DNA of 64,000 bases, from positions 4,774,001-4,838,000 of the forward strand of contig NZ_CP071238.1 of NCBI RefSeq assembly GCF_017299535.1, read 5' to 3'. This document shows positions 9,441-19,674 of the stretch, piece after piece. Position numbers and translations under genes: made by a program. Origin of the DNA: Serratia marcescens subsp. marcescens ATCC 13880. GTDB lineage: Bacteria; Pseudomonadota; Gammaproteobacteria; Enterobacterales; Enterobacteriaceae. Within the stretch, counting starts at the first letter, position 1. Each line of letters begins with the position of its first letter. The notes beneath the pieces were generated by a model. It did no database searches. It was given only the letters and a program-made list of their open reading frames with translations, and was not told the origin of the DNA.

Positions 9441-11060
9441 ATGCGCGTTAAAGGTATAACCCCTCAGGATCTGGCCGCTTACGGCATTCACGACGTTAGC
9501 GAAATCGTTCACAACCCGAGCTATGAACTGCTGTTTAAGGAAGAAACAGACCCATCTCTGGAAGGTTTTGAGCGTGGGGTAGTCACCAAGCTGGGTGCCG
9601 TCTCCGTCGATACCGGCATCTTCACCGGCCGCTCGCCGAAAGACAAATACATCGTCCGCGACGACATCACCCGCGATACCGTGTGGTGGGCCGATCAGGG
9701 CAAAGGCAAGAACGACAACAAACCCCTCAGCCCGGAAGTGTGGGCCGATCTGAAACACCTGGTCACCGAACAACTGTCCGGCAAACGCCTGTTCGTGGTG
9801 GATACCTTCTGCGGCGCCAACGCCGACTCGCGCCTGAAAGTGCGCTTCATCACCGAGGTGGCCTGGCAGGCGCACTTCGTGAAAAACATGTTTATCCGCC
9901 CGAGCGACGAAGAGCTGGCTGACTTCGAGCCGGACTTCGTGGTGATGAACGGCGCCAAGTGCACCAACCCGAACTGGCAGCAGCAAGGCCTGAACTCGGA
10001 GAACTTCGTCGCCTTCAACCTGACCGAGCGCATGCAGCTGATCGGCGGCACCTGGTACGGCGGCGAAATGAAGAAAGGCATGTTCTCGATGATGAACTAC
10101 CTGCTGCCGCTGAAAGGCATCGCCTCGATGCACTGCTCGGCCAACGTGGGCGAGAAAGGCGACGTGGCGGTGTTCTTTGGCCTGTCCGGCACCGGCAAGA
10201 CCACCCTCTCCACCGATCCTAAGCGTCAGCTGATCGGCGATGACGAGCACGGCTGGGACGACGACGGCGTGTTCAACTTCGAAGGCGGCTGCTACGCCAA
10301 GACCATCAAGCTGTCTGAAGAAGCTGAACCGGACATCTACCACGCCATCAAACGCGACGCACTGCTGGAAAACGTCACCGTGCTGGCCGACGGCAGCATC
10401 GACTTCAACGACGGTTCGAAAACCGAGAACACCCGCGTTTCTTACCCGATCTATCATATCCAGAACATCGTCAAGCCGGTGTCCAAGGCGGGTCACGCCA
10501 CCAAGGTGATCTTCCTGACCGCCGACGCTTTCGGCGTGCTGCCGCCGGTATCGCGCCTGACCGCCAACCAGACTCAGTACCACTTCCTGTCCGGCTTCAC
10601 CGCCAAACTGGCCGGCACCGAGCGCGGCGTAACCGAACCGACGCCAACCTTCTCCGCCTGCTTCGGCGCCGCGTTCCTGTCGCTGCACCCGACGCAGTAC
10701 GCCGAAGTGCTGGTGAAACGCATGCAGGCCGCCGGCGCCCAGGCTTACCTGGTCAACACCGGCTGGAACGGCACCGGCAAACGCATCTCGATCAAAGATA
10801 CGCGCGGCATCATCGACGCCATCCTGAGCGGTGAAATCGACAAGGCGGAAACCGTTACCCTGCCGATCTTCGATCTGGCGATGCCGACCGCGCTGCCGGG
10901 CGTGAACCCGGAAATCCTCGATCCGCGCAACACCTACGCCAGTCTCGAGCAGTGGCAGGAAAAAGCGCAGGATCTGGCCGAGCGCTTCATCACCAACTTC
11001 GACAAATACACCGATACGCCTGCGGGCGCCGCGCTGGTTAGCGCCGGCCCGAAGCTGTAA
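9441..11060 (+). CDS. pckA: Phosphoenolpyruvate carboxykinase (ATP)
   Basis: 539 residues, one short of E. coli PckA (540). The kinase-1a P-loop is in [13 protein letters not shown], the metal-binding kinase-2 segment is [10 protein letters not shown], and the substrate region is [15 protein letters not shown]. It converts oxaloacetate plus ATP to PEP, the committed gluconeogenic step, in the cytoplasm. The ribosome site AAGGAG is well placed. In E. coli pckA is normally next to envZ; here a toxin-antitoxin pair intervenes. A clear intrinsic terminator follows. Confidence 0.98.
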   Translation: MRVKGITPQDLAAYGIHDVSEIVHNPSYELLFKEETDPSLEGFERGVVTKLGAVSVDTGIFTGRSPKDKYIVRDDITRDTVWWADQGKGKNDNKPLSPEVWADLKHLVTEQLSGKRLFVVDTFCGANADSRLKVRFITEVAWQAHFVKNMFIRPSDEELADFEPDFVVMNGAKCTNPNWQQQGLNSENFVAFNLTERMQLIGGTWYGGEMKKGMFSMMNYLLPLKGIASMHCSANVGEKGDVAVFFGLSGTGKTTLSTDPKRQLIGDDEHGWDDDGVFNFEGGCYAKTIKLSEEAEPDIYHAIKRDALLENVTVLADGSIDFNDGSKTENTRVSYPIYHIQNIVKPVSKAGHATKVIFLTADAFGVLPPVSRLTANQTQYHFLSGFTAKLAGTERGVTEPTPTFSACFGAAFLSLHPTQYAEVLVKRMQAAGAQAYLVNTGWNGTGKRISIKDTRGIIDAILSGEIDKAETVTLPIFDLAMPTALPGVNPEILDPRNTYASLEQWQEKAQDLAERFITNFDKYTDTPAGAALVSAGPKL

Positions 11061-11084
11061 TTCGGTAACGTTACCTCTTCAGCT

Positions 11085-11110
11085 AAGGCGCGGATCCCGC
11101 GCCTTTTTTT
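11085..11110 (+). terminator. Intrinsic terminator of pckA
   Basis: A 9-bp stem AAGGCGCGG/CCGCGCCTT with an ATC loop runs into a T7 tract, 25 bases after the pckA stop. It separates pckA from the downstream toxin-antitoxin pair, which therefore needs its own promoter. Confidence 0.92.
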
Positions 11111-11157
11111 ATTTCAATTGATTGCTTTTTAATCGGCAAGACGAGAAAATAAGTCAA

Positions 11158-11174
11158 TGCAATCATTGATAGCA
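11158..11174 (+). promoter_or_regulatory. Candidate FitA-type operator overlapping the antitoxin ribosome site region
   Basis: An imperfect inverted repeat TGCAATCA-T-TGATAGCA (7 of 8 positions symmetric) lies 13 bases before the antitoxin start and abuts AAAGGAGG. The TGATAGCA half is, from memory, the half-site recognised by gonococcal FitAB; there the two halves are further apart. Autorepression by the FitA-FitB complex is the family norm, so this is a likely operator but unproven. Confidence 0.5.
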
Positions 11175-11186
11175 AAGGAGGTTTCA

Positions 11187-11450
11187 ATGGCTACTATCAC
11201 CGTCAGAAATCTGGACGACGAAATCAAAGAGCTGCTGCGTATCTCAGCGGCGAAAAACGGCCATTCCATGGAAGAGGAAGCGCGCATGATCCTGAAACAG
11301 GCGCTGGTGAAAAAGCCGCCGCGCTATGGATTGGGTACCTGGATGCATCAGCACTTCGCCGAATTCGGCGGCGTTGAGCTGGAGATCCCACCGCGTGACG
11401 CCGTGCCGCCACGCATCGTCACCTTTGATGATGAAGATGACAACGCATGA
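11187..11450 (+). CDS. FitA/VapB-like ribbon-helix-helix antitoxin
   Basis: 87 residues from ATG 11187, chosen for its perfect AAAGGAGG six bases upstream; an in-frame ATG at 11157 has no such site. It begins ATITVRNLDDEIKELLRISA then AKNGHSMEEEARMIL, the ribbon-helix-helix (Arc/MetJ) fold of FitA antitoxins, followed by an acidic, Pro-rich C-terminus (ending FDDEDDNA) that would fold on binding the toxin. Its stop overlaps the toxin ATG (ATGA), the usual antitoxin-first coupled order. Such proteins neutralise the PIN RNase and repress the operon. I give no symbol because the exact family name was not checked. Confidence 0.9.
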   Translation: MATITVRNLDDEIKELLRISAAKNGHSMEEEARMILKQALVKKPPRYGLGTWMHQHFAEFGGVELEIPPRDAVPPRIVTFDDEDDNA

Positions 11451-11926
11451 TCATTATCGACACCAACGTCATTTCAGAAACGCTGCGTCCCAGCCCGTAC
11501 TACAACGTCATTAACTGGTTAAATGAAAAGGACAATGACGAGCTCTATCTCAGCGCCATTGTCCTCGCCGAACTGTTCAGCGGCGTCGCCTGCATGCCTG
11601 ACGGCAGGCGCCAGCGGGATCTCAAGCTGAAATTGGCGGACGCCATTGAATTGAAGTTCGAGGGGCAGATATTGCCGTTTGATGGGCTGTGCGCGATGCA
11701 ATACGCGGAATTGACGGCAAGGAATCGGCTGCTGGGTAAAGCGATGAGCGTGCCGGATACCCAAATCGCCGCCACCTGCCTGCATTACGGCGCCGCCCTG
11801 GCCACCCGCAATACCAAAGACTTCCTCCACTGCGGCATCGAGTTAATCGATCCGTGGCAGGCGCCGACCGGCCGTCGGTTGCATGAAGATGCGGCGGAAT
11901 ACTACGTGATGAGCAGAAAGTCCTGA
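11447..11926 (+). CDS. FitB/VapC-like PIN-domain ribonuclease toxin
   Basis: 159 residues. The PIN signature MIIIDTNVISE gives Asp5; Glu42 lies in SAIVLAELFSG and Asp104 in VPDTQIAATC. The fourth site is in TRNTKDF (Asn122/Asp125), the usual C-terminal element. These residues hold the Mg ions for RNA cleavage, so the toxin looks catalytically intact. The C-terminal 25 residues after DPWQ are longer than in many FitB proteins. The gene is translationally coupled to the antitoxin and ends just before the convergent envZ. In other enterics pckA and envZ are adjacent, which makes this an inserted module. Confidence 0.92.
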   Translation: MIIIDTNVISETLRPSPYYNVINWLNEKDNDELYLSAIVLAELFSGVACMPDGRRQRDLKLKLADAIELKFEGQILPFDGLCAMQYAELTARNRLLGKAMSVPDTQIAATCLHYGAALATRNTKDFLHCGIELIDPWQAPTGRRLHEDAAEYYVMSRKS

Positions 11927-11959
11927 CGGGGCCGCAGCGGCGCGGCCCACGCCAGAGTG

Positions 11960-14046
<2,087 letters not shown>

Positions 14047-14264
14047 GGTATTACTCCCAAAGGCTTTATTGCCTGACTCGAATATTGTTAGAAAACCTTG
14101 CCATTTGAGACAGCGTTTAATGGTATGTATTCTAGACGAAATTGTTACAAAGCTTATTCTTTTCCCCATTTATCAACAATTTTCAGTGAATGTCGACGGG
14201 GGTTCGTTAAAATTTCGCCCTTTATCGGCGCAATGTGGGGCGACGGCCCAATTTTGCACAATTT

Positions 14265-14290
14265 CGCCACCGGCGAACCGACCGGTGGCG
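14265..14290 (-). terminator. Hairpin between cbpM and ompR, possible terminator or attenuator
   Basis: A 9-bp perfect stem CGCCACCGG/CCGGTGGCG with an eight-base loop lies 13 bases beyond the cbpM stop. On the minus strand no T-run follows (AAATTGTGC), so a classical intrinsic terminator is unlikely. It could still separate cbpAM transcription from ompR-envZ. Confidence 0.35.
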
Positions 14291-14303
14291 TTTAGCCGTC
14301 GGG

Positions 14304-14609
14304 TCAGGAAGTCTGCATGAAACGCGCCAGCTGCCGGCGCAACTGCCGGTTCTCTTGCTGCAGCGCATCAACCCGATCGAGCAACGTCAGCGCCATGGCG
14401 ATCCCCGGCCAATCCAGATCCAGCTCGGCACGCAGCCTGCGCGCGCGCTGCAGATGGCTCAGCGCCGGGTAATCGAACTCCCAGCGCGGCTGCGCCGGCT
14501 CCAGCGGCACGATCACGCCCAGGCCGACGATCTCGACCAATTCGTCCTCTGAAATCTCCACTCGCTGACACAGTTCCACCACGGTGAATGTGATCTCTTT
14601 CTTCATCAT
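14304..14609 (-). CDS. cbpM: CbpM, modulator and inhibitor of CbpA
   Basis: 101 residues, exactly the E. coli CbpM length. I chose ATG 14609 because GGGAG sits nine bases upstream; ATG 14624 would overlap cbpA. A MerR-like helical region (VVELCQRVEISEDELVEIVG) is followed by the conserved LDWPGIAMALTLLD and a C-terminal coiled coil (QQENRQLRRQLARFM). CbpM binds the CbpA J domain and blocks both its DnaK co-chaperone and DNA-binding activity. It starts five bases after the cbpA stop, so the two are one operon. Confidence 0.93.
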   Translation of the reverse strand: MMKKEITFTVVELCQRVEISEDELVEIVGLGVIVPLEPAQPRWEFDYPALSHLQRARRLRAELDLDWPGIAMALTLLDRVDALQQENRQLRRQLARFMQTS

Positions 14610-14614
14610 GTGCT

Positions 14615-15577
14615 TTACTCCCATTCCGCACGCGGATTGAACGCCGCCTGCTCAGCCAGCTCTCGCCACAGGGCGCTGGCCTTCTCGTTCGGCTTCGGCG
14701 GCATCACCACCTTGAGAATGACATACAGATCGCCGGGCTCTTTCTTGCCCGCCAGCCCTTTGCCCTTGACCCGCAGCCGTTTGCCGCTCTGGCTGCCGGC
14801 CGGCACGGTCAACGCGATTTTGCCGGTCAGCGTCGGCACCTCGATGCTGGCGCCGAGCGCCGCTTCCCACGGGGCGAGCGGCGCCACGATGCTCAGATTG
14901 TGGCCATCAATTTCGAACAGCGGATGCGGCGCGAGGCGGATGACCAGATACAGGTCGCCGTTCTGGCCGCCACCCACGCCGGCAACGCCCTGCCCCTTGA
15001 GGCGAATGCGCTCGCCGTCGCCCACGCCGGCCGGGATTTTCACGTTCAGCGTTTTGCTGGCTTCGCTCACCTGCCGCCCCAGCTCGTCGTACACCGGCAG
15101 CGTGTAGGATATCTCGCGGCTTTGGCCATGCAGCGTTTCCTCGAGGAACAGCGGCACCTCCATTTCGAGATCCTGGCCGCGGAAGCCATGCCCGCCGCGC
15201 GAGTGCGAAGCGGAGCGATGCCCGCCCGCCGCCCGCCCGCCGAACATGCTTTCGAAGAAATCGGAGAAGTCTTGCGCGTCGGCGCCGCCGCCGTGCCATG
15301 AAGCGCTCTGCTGATAGCCGCCGTGATCGCCGCGCGCCTGGCGGCCAAAGTTCGGATCGTTGCGATGCAGCCGGATCTGATCGTACTCGGCGCGGCGCTC
15401 CTCGTCCTTCAGCACCTCATAGGCTTCGGCCACTTCCTTGAACTTGCTTTCGGCGTCGTCTTCAGTGCTCACGTCAGGGTGATATTTACGCGCCAGCCGA
15501 CGGTAGGCCGTTTTGATGGTTTTCAGATCGGCGTTGGGCTCAACGCCCATCGTGGCGTAGTAATCTTTAAATTCCAT
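14615..15577 (-). CDS. cbpA: CbpA, curved-DNA-binding protein and DnaJ-type co-chaperone
   Basis: 320 residues. The J domain fills residues 1-70 with the HPD motif at 33-35. A Gly/His/Arg-rich linker (about 85-125) precedes two C-terminal DnaJ-type beta domains; there is no zinc finger, which separates CbpA from DnaJ. It stimulates DnaK ATPase and binds curved DNA as a nucleoid protein in starved cells. In E. coli cbpAM sits elsewhere; here it lies between greB and ompR, divergent from greB and co-directional with ompR-envZ. Confidence 0.95.
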   Translation of the reverse strand: MEFKDYYATMGVEPNADLKTIKTAYRRLARKYHPDVSTEDDAESKFKEVAEAYEVLKDEERRAEYDQIRLHRNDPNFGRQARGDHGGYQQSASWHGGGADAQDFSDFFESMFGGRAAGGHRSASHSRGGHGFRGQDLEMEVPLFLEETLHGQSREISYTLPVYDELGRQVSEASKTLNVKIPAGVGDGERIRLKGQGVAGVGGGQNGDLYLVIRLAPHPLFEIDGHNLSIVAPLAPWEAALGASIEVPTLTGKIALTVPAGSQSGKRLRVKGKGLAGKKEPGDLYVILKVVMPPKPNEKASALWRELAEQAAFNPRAEWE

Positions 15578-15807
15578 GCGGTAATACCTTCAATGTGTTG
15601 GGTTGTGCGCCAAAATTCCTTGTCTCTCTCGCCAGATATCCTCCTTTCGTCACATTCCTTTTCCGCTATCGCTAAGCATACTCCCGATTGTTAAAAGCTG
15701 CGCAAACTGAATAAAAACCGTGCGACAACGCGCAGGCCCGCGCGCCATTTCTAAAGCCCCCCGCATTCACGTACACTGTGGCGGTGACCCCATAAAGATA
15801 AATCACG

Positions 15808-16281
15808 ATGAGAACTCAACTGATAACCCGTGAAGGGTATGACAAGCTCAAACAAGAGCTGGATTACCTCTGGCGCGAAGAACGTCCCGAGGTGACCAAG
15901 AAAGTGACCTGGGCCGCCAGCCTGGGCGACAGAAGCGAAAACGCCGATTACCAGTACAACAAGAAGCGGCTGCGCGAAATCGATCGCCGCGTCCGCTATC
16001 TGACCAAATGCCTGGAGCAGTTGAAGATCGTCGATTACTCCCCGCAGCAGGAAGGCAAAGTGTTCTTCGGCGCCTGGGTAGAGGTGGAGAACGAAGACGG
16101 CGAAATCAAACGCTTTCGCATCGTCGGTTACGACGAGATCTTCGGCCGCAAGGATTACATCTCCATCGACGCGCCGATGGCGCGCGCCCTGCTGAAAAAA
16201 GAGGTCGGGGACGTCGCCACCGTCAATACGCCGCTGGGCGAGGCGCAATGGTACGTGAACGAGATAGACTACCCGAAGTAA
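15808..16281 (+). CDS. greB: GreB, transcript cleavage factor
   Basis: 157 residues (E. coli 158). The N-terminal coiled coil contains the acidic tip [19 protein letters not shown], whose Asp/Glu residues coordinate the RNA polymerase active-site Mg during cleavage of backtracked transcripts. The C-terminal FKBP-like domain starts about residue 80. The basic patch and [13 protein letters not shown] pattern favour GreB over GreA. The ribosome site is weak (AAAGATAAA). It is followed by tex, as in E. coli. Confidence 0.95.
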   Translation: MRTQLITREGYDKLKQELDYLWREERPEVTKKVTWAASLGDRSENADYQYNKKRLREIDRRVRYLTKCLEQLKIVDYSPQQEGKVFFGAWVEVENEDGEIKRFRIVGYDEIFGRKDYISIDAPMARALLKKEVGDVATVNTPLGEAQWYVNEIDYPK

Positions 16282-16335
16282 GCTTTCAGCTTTTTCCGAA
16301 CCGCCGCCAACGCCGCCGCCTGAGCTGTTCTCCAC

Positions 16336-16357
16336 GCCGCGGCCGCGCGGCCGCGGC
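16336..16357. repeat. 22-bp all-GC perfect palindrome between greB and tex
   Basis: The 11-base arm GCCGCGGCCGC is followed at once by its exact reverse complement, with no mismatch and no A or T. It contains two NotI octamers (GCGGCCGC) and lies 55 bases beyond the greB stop. As RNA it would form a very stable hairpin, but no T-run follows in the next bases. It may be a 3'-end structure of greB mRNA. Confidence 0.7.
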
Positions 16358-16438
16358 CCGCTCCACTGGCATTTTCCCCGATCAATCCGTATAACTGTCC
16401 CCTGTTTATTCACCGTTCTCAATACAGATACCAGACCT

Positions 16439-18772
16439 ATGAATGACCCACTGAGCCGCATTATTGCAACAGAACTGCAGGCCCGGCCGGAGCAAGTCGA
16501 CTCCGCCATCCGTCTGCTGGATGAAGGTAATACCGTGCCCTTTATTGCACGCTATCGTAAGGAAGTCACCGGGGGCCTGGACGACACCCAACTGCGCCAG
16601 CTGGAAACCCGCCTGGGTTATCTGCGTGAACTGGAAGATCGTCGCCAGACCATCCTGAAGTCGATCGATGAACAGGGCAAACTGACTGAACAACTGGCGG
16701 GGGCGATCAACGCCACGCTGAGCAAGACCGAACTCGAAGACCTCTACCTGCCGTACAAACCGAAGCGCCGCACCCGCGGCCAGATCGCCATCGAAGCCGG
16801 CCTGGAACCGCTGGCGGACACGCTGTGGCAGGATCCGCAACAGCAGCCTGAACAACTGGCCGAACGCTACGTCGACGCCGACAAGGGCGTGGCGGACGTG
16901 AAAGCCGCCCTCGACGGCGCGCGCTATATCCTGATGGAGCGCTTCGCCGAAGACGCCGCGCTGCTGGCCAAGGTGCGCGACTACCTGTGGAAAAACGCCC
17001 ATCTGGTGTCCAAAGTGGTCGAGGGCAAGGAAGACGAAGGCGCCAAGTTCCGCGACTATTTCGATCACCACGAACCGATTTCCCAGGTGCCTTCGCACCG
17101 CGCGCTGGCGATGTTCCGCGGCCGCAACGAAGGCGTGCTGCAGCTGGCGCTGAACGCCGATCCGCAGTTTGAAGAAGCGCCGCGCGAAAGCCAGGCGGAG
17201 CTGATCATCATCAATCACCTCAATCTGCGCCTGAACAACGCTCCGGCCGACGCCTGGCGCAAGGCGGTGGTCAACTGGACCTGGCGCATCAAGGTGTTGC
17301 TGCACCTGGAAACCGAGCTGATGGGCACGGTGCGCGAGCGCGCGGAAGATGAAGCGATCAACGTGTTCGCCCGCAACATGCATGATCTGCTGATGGCCGC
17401 GCCGGCCGGCATGCGCGCCACCATGGGCCTCGATCCGGGCCTGCGCACCGGAGTGAAAGTCGCCGTGGTCGACGCAACCGGCAAGCTGGTCGCCACCGAC
17501 ACCGTCTACCCGCACACCGGGCAAGCGGCGAAAGCCGCCGCCATCGTCGCGGCGCTGTGCATCAAACACAACGTGGAGCTGGTGGCCATCGGCAACGGCA
17601 CCGCTTCACGTGAAACCGAGCGTTTCTATCTCGACCTGCAAAAGCAGTTCAGCGACGTCCGGGCGCAGAAAGTGATCGTCAGCGAAGCGGGCGCGTCGGT
17701 GTACTCCGCGTCCGAACTGGCGGCGCAGGAGTTCCCGGATCTCGACGTATCGCTGCGCGGCGCGGTGTCCATCGCTCGCCGCCTGCAGGATCCGCTGGCG
17801 GAACTGGTGAAGATCGATCCGAAATCCATCGGCGTCGGCCAATATCAGCACGACGTCAGCCAGAGCCAGCTGGCGAAGAAGCTGGATTCGGTGGTGGAAG
17901 ACTGCGTGAACGCCGTCGGCGTCGATCTGAACACAGCGTCGGTGCCGTTGCTGACCCGCGTGGCCGGCCTGACGCGCATGATGGCGCAGAACATCGTCAA
18001 TTGGCGCGACGAGAACGGCCGCTTCAGCAACCGTGAACAGTTGCTGAAGGTCAGCCGCCTGGGGCCGAAAGCGTTCGAACAGTGCGCCGGCTTCCTGCGC
18101 ATCAACCACGGCGACAACCCGCTGGATGCCTCCACCGTTCACCCGGAAGCCTATCCGGTGGTGCAACGCATCCTGGCCGCCACCGAGCAGGCGCTGCAGG
18201 ATCTGATGGGCAACGCCTCCGCGGTGCGCAGCCTGAAAGCGGTTGATTTCACCGACGACAAGTTCGGCGTGCCGACGGTCACCGACATTCTGAAAGAGCT
18301 GGAGAAGCCGGGCCGCGATCCGCGTCCGGAGTTCAAAACCGCCACCTTCGCCGAAGGTGTGGAAACCCTCAACGATCTGCAGCCGGGCATGATCCTGGAA
18401 GGCTCGGTGACCAACGTCACCAACTTCGGCGCCTTCGTGGATATCGGCGTGCATCAGGACGGCCTGGTGCACATCTCCTCGCTGGCGGACAAATTCGTCG
18501 AAGATCCGCACACCGTGGTGAAGGCCGGCGACATCGTCAAAGTGAAGGTGATGGAAGTCGATCTGCAGCGTAAACGCATCGCGCTGAGCATGCGCCTGGA
18601 TGAGCAACCGGGCGAAGGCTCGCCGCGCCGCGGCGGCAACGCGCCGGCACAGTCGCGCGACACCGCCAACCGTTCGGCGGGCGGCAACAAGGCCAAACCG
18701 CGCAACGCGGCGCCGGCCGGCAACAGCGCCATGGGCGACGCGCTGGCGGCGGCATTCGGCAAGAAACGCTAA
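16439..18772 (+). CDS. tex: Tex (YhgF), conserved RNA-binding transcription accessory protein
   Basis: 777 residues (E. coli 773). In order: an N-terminal helix-turn-helix-like region, a YqgF/RNase H-like domain around 330-450 ([16 protein letters not shown]), helix-hairpin-helix motifs around 500-560, an S1 RNA-binding domain around 650-720 ([20 protein letters not shown]) and a low-complexity Gly/Asn/Ala-rich basic tail. Tex associates with RNA polymerase and affects toxin gene expression in Bordetella and stress survival elsewhere; its exact role in enterics is unsettled. Monocistronic, with its own terminator. Confidence 0.96.
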   Translation: MNDPLSRIIATELQARPEQVDSAIRLLDEGNTVPFIARYRKEVTGGLDDTQLRQLETRLGYLRELEDRRQTILKSIDEQGKLTEQLAGAINATLSKTELEDLYLPYKPKRRTRGQIAIEAGLEPLADTLWQDPQQQPEQLAERYVDADKGVADVKAALDGARYILMERFAEDAALLAKVRDYLWKNAHLVSKVVEGKEDEGAKFRDYFDHHEPISQVPSHRALAMFRGRNEGVLQLALNADPQFEEAPRESQAELIIINHLNLRLNNAPADAWRKAVVNWTWRIKVLLHLETELMGTVRERAEDEAINVFARNMHDLLMAAPAGMRATMGLDPGLRTGVKVAVVDATGKLVATDTVYPHTGQAAKAAAIVAALCIKHNVELVAIGNGTASRETERFYLDLQKQFSDVRAQKVIVSEAGASVYSASELAAQEFPDLDVSLRGAVSIARRLQDPLAELVKIDPKSIGVGQYQHDVSQSQLAKKLDSVVEDCVNAVGVDLNTASVPLLTRVAGLTRMMAQNIVNWRDENGRFSNREQLLKVSRLGPKAFEQCAGFLRINHGDNPLDASTVHPEAYPVVQRILAATEQALQDLMGNASAVRSLKAVDFTDDKFGVPTVTDILKELEKPGRDPRPEFKTATFAEGVETLNDLQPGMILEGSVTNVTNFGAFVDIGVHQDGLVHISSLADKFVEDPHTVVKAGDIVKVKVMEVDLQRKRIALSMRLDEQPGEGSPRRGGNAPAQSRDTANRSAGGNKAKPRNAAPAGNSAMGDALAAAFGKKR

Positions 18773-18784
18773 GTCAGAGCCAAC

Positions 18785-18809
18785 AGGGCGGAGCCTGCTC
18801 CGCCCTTTC
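18785..18809 (+). terminator. Intrinsic terminator of tex
   Basis: A 9-bp stem AGGGCGGAG/CTCCGCCCT with a CCTG loop and a short T-run (TTTCT) lies 12 bases after the tex stop. The T-run is modest but the stem is strong. Confidence 0.8.
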
Positions 18810-19378
18810 TGATGAATAAAACTTGCGGCATTTCTTGACCCGTCTCAATAAACCGTCATCTTTTTATTTCCCGTTCCTGCGTGACCACCCTCTCATTATT
18901 CAGCCAGCAAAAATGCCTTCTGCAGCCATTTATTAACAACTTTGTTAACACGCATTTTTCATCTCGCCAATTGTGAGAGAAACACAAATGGTTACCGCTC
19001 GCATTACGGCGGAATAATGTTATCGAATTGCTTTTCAGCGGAAATAAATAAAGGGAAAAAACCCTCGATATTTGCAAACGAGAAAACTTGGCTACAAATA
19101 CGCAACTGATTTAACTCGCCATTCTCATTTGTTCCCCATCGCAAGCGGTGGTAAAACGTCGTTAGTCAAGACAACGCCATCAAAAACTGTCGACGCCATA
19201 ATAATTGGTTACAATACCCCTACTTTTTGTATTGAACGCGATAATGATAATTACTATTATTTGCGCTCACTTTATTGCATGACCTTATGGATGAATACCG
19301 CCGACGGCGTGGCATTTTCGCCGGCAACGTCCAATTATCATCAGCCCGATGTTCATCGGCACCCGGAAGGTTAATCAC
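18810..19378. other. AT-rich non-coding region upstream of feoABC
   Basis: About 570 bases with markedly lower GC than any flank. It holds the feoA promoter region, a Fur box (19240-19258) and an inverted repeat TTAACAA-CT-TTGTTAA at 18933-18948. An open frame at 19072-19374 has no ribosome site, no recognisable family and runs over the Fur box, so I do not call it a gene. Its length suggests additional regulators (FNR or others), but I could not find a clean FNR site. Confidence 0.6.
19240..19258 (+). promoter_or_regulatory. Fur box of the feoABC operon
   Basis: GATAATGATAATTACTATT matches the 19-bp Fur consensus GATAATGATAATCATTATC at all but a few positions, about 120 bases upstream of the feoA start. 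Fe(II)-loaded Fur binding here would repress the ferrous iron transporter when iron is plentiful, as in E. coli. Confidence 0.85.
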
Positions 19379-19603
19379 ATGCAGCTTCAACCTAAACACA
19401 CATATAAGATTATCGGCTTTTCCGGTGAAATTGCGCCGGCCTACCGCCAGAAACTGTTATCGCTCGGCATGCTGCCCGGCTCTTCGTTCGACGTGGTGCG
19501 CGTCGCGCCGCTGGGCGATCCGATAGAAATTAAAACCCGCCGCGTCAGCCTGGTGCTGCGCAGGAAGGATCTGGCGCTGCTGCAGCTCGACGGCCAGCCC
19601 TGA
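19379..19603 (+). CDS. feoA: FeoA, small SH3-like cytoplasmic partner of FeoB
   Basis: 74 residues from ATG 19379, matching E. coli FeoA (75) from the first residues. The core [20 protein letters not shown] then [20 protein letters not shown] is the family signature. FeoA is an SH3-fold cytosolic protein needed for FeoB-mediated Fe(II) uptake and thought to modulate the G-domain or assemble the transporter. GGAAGG lies about nine bases upstream. Next gene feoB is 71 bases away in the same operon. Confidence 0.95.
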   Translation: MQLQPKHTYKIIGFSGEIAPAYRQKLLSLGMLPGSSFDVVRVAPLGDPIEIKTRRVSLVLRRKDLALLQLDGQP

Positions 19604-19674
19604 ACCGGCACGCCTCCATTTGCCGACGCGCCCTTGCGCCGGCGCTGTTCTCCTTGAAGACGACACGCTGAACT

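Noticed and set aside
11157..11186. Longer start for the FitA-like antitoxin at 11157
   Set aside because: It would place the start inside the operator-like repeat and ignore the perfect AAAGGAGG before ATG 11187.
19072..19374. 100-codon frame upstream of feoA
   Set aside because: No ribosome site, covers the Fur box, no recognisable protein.
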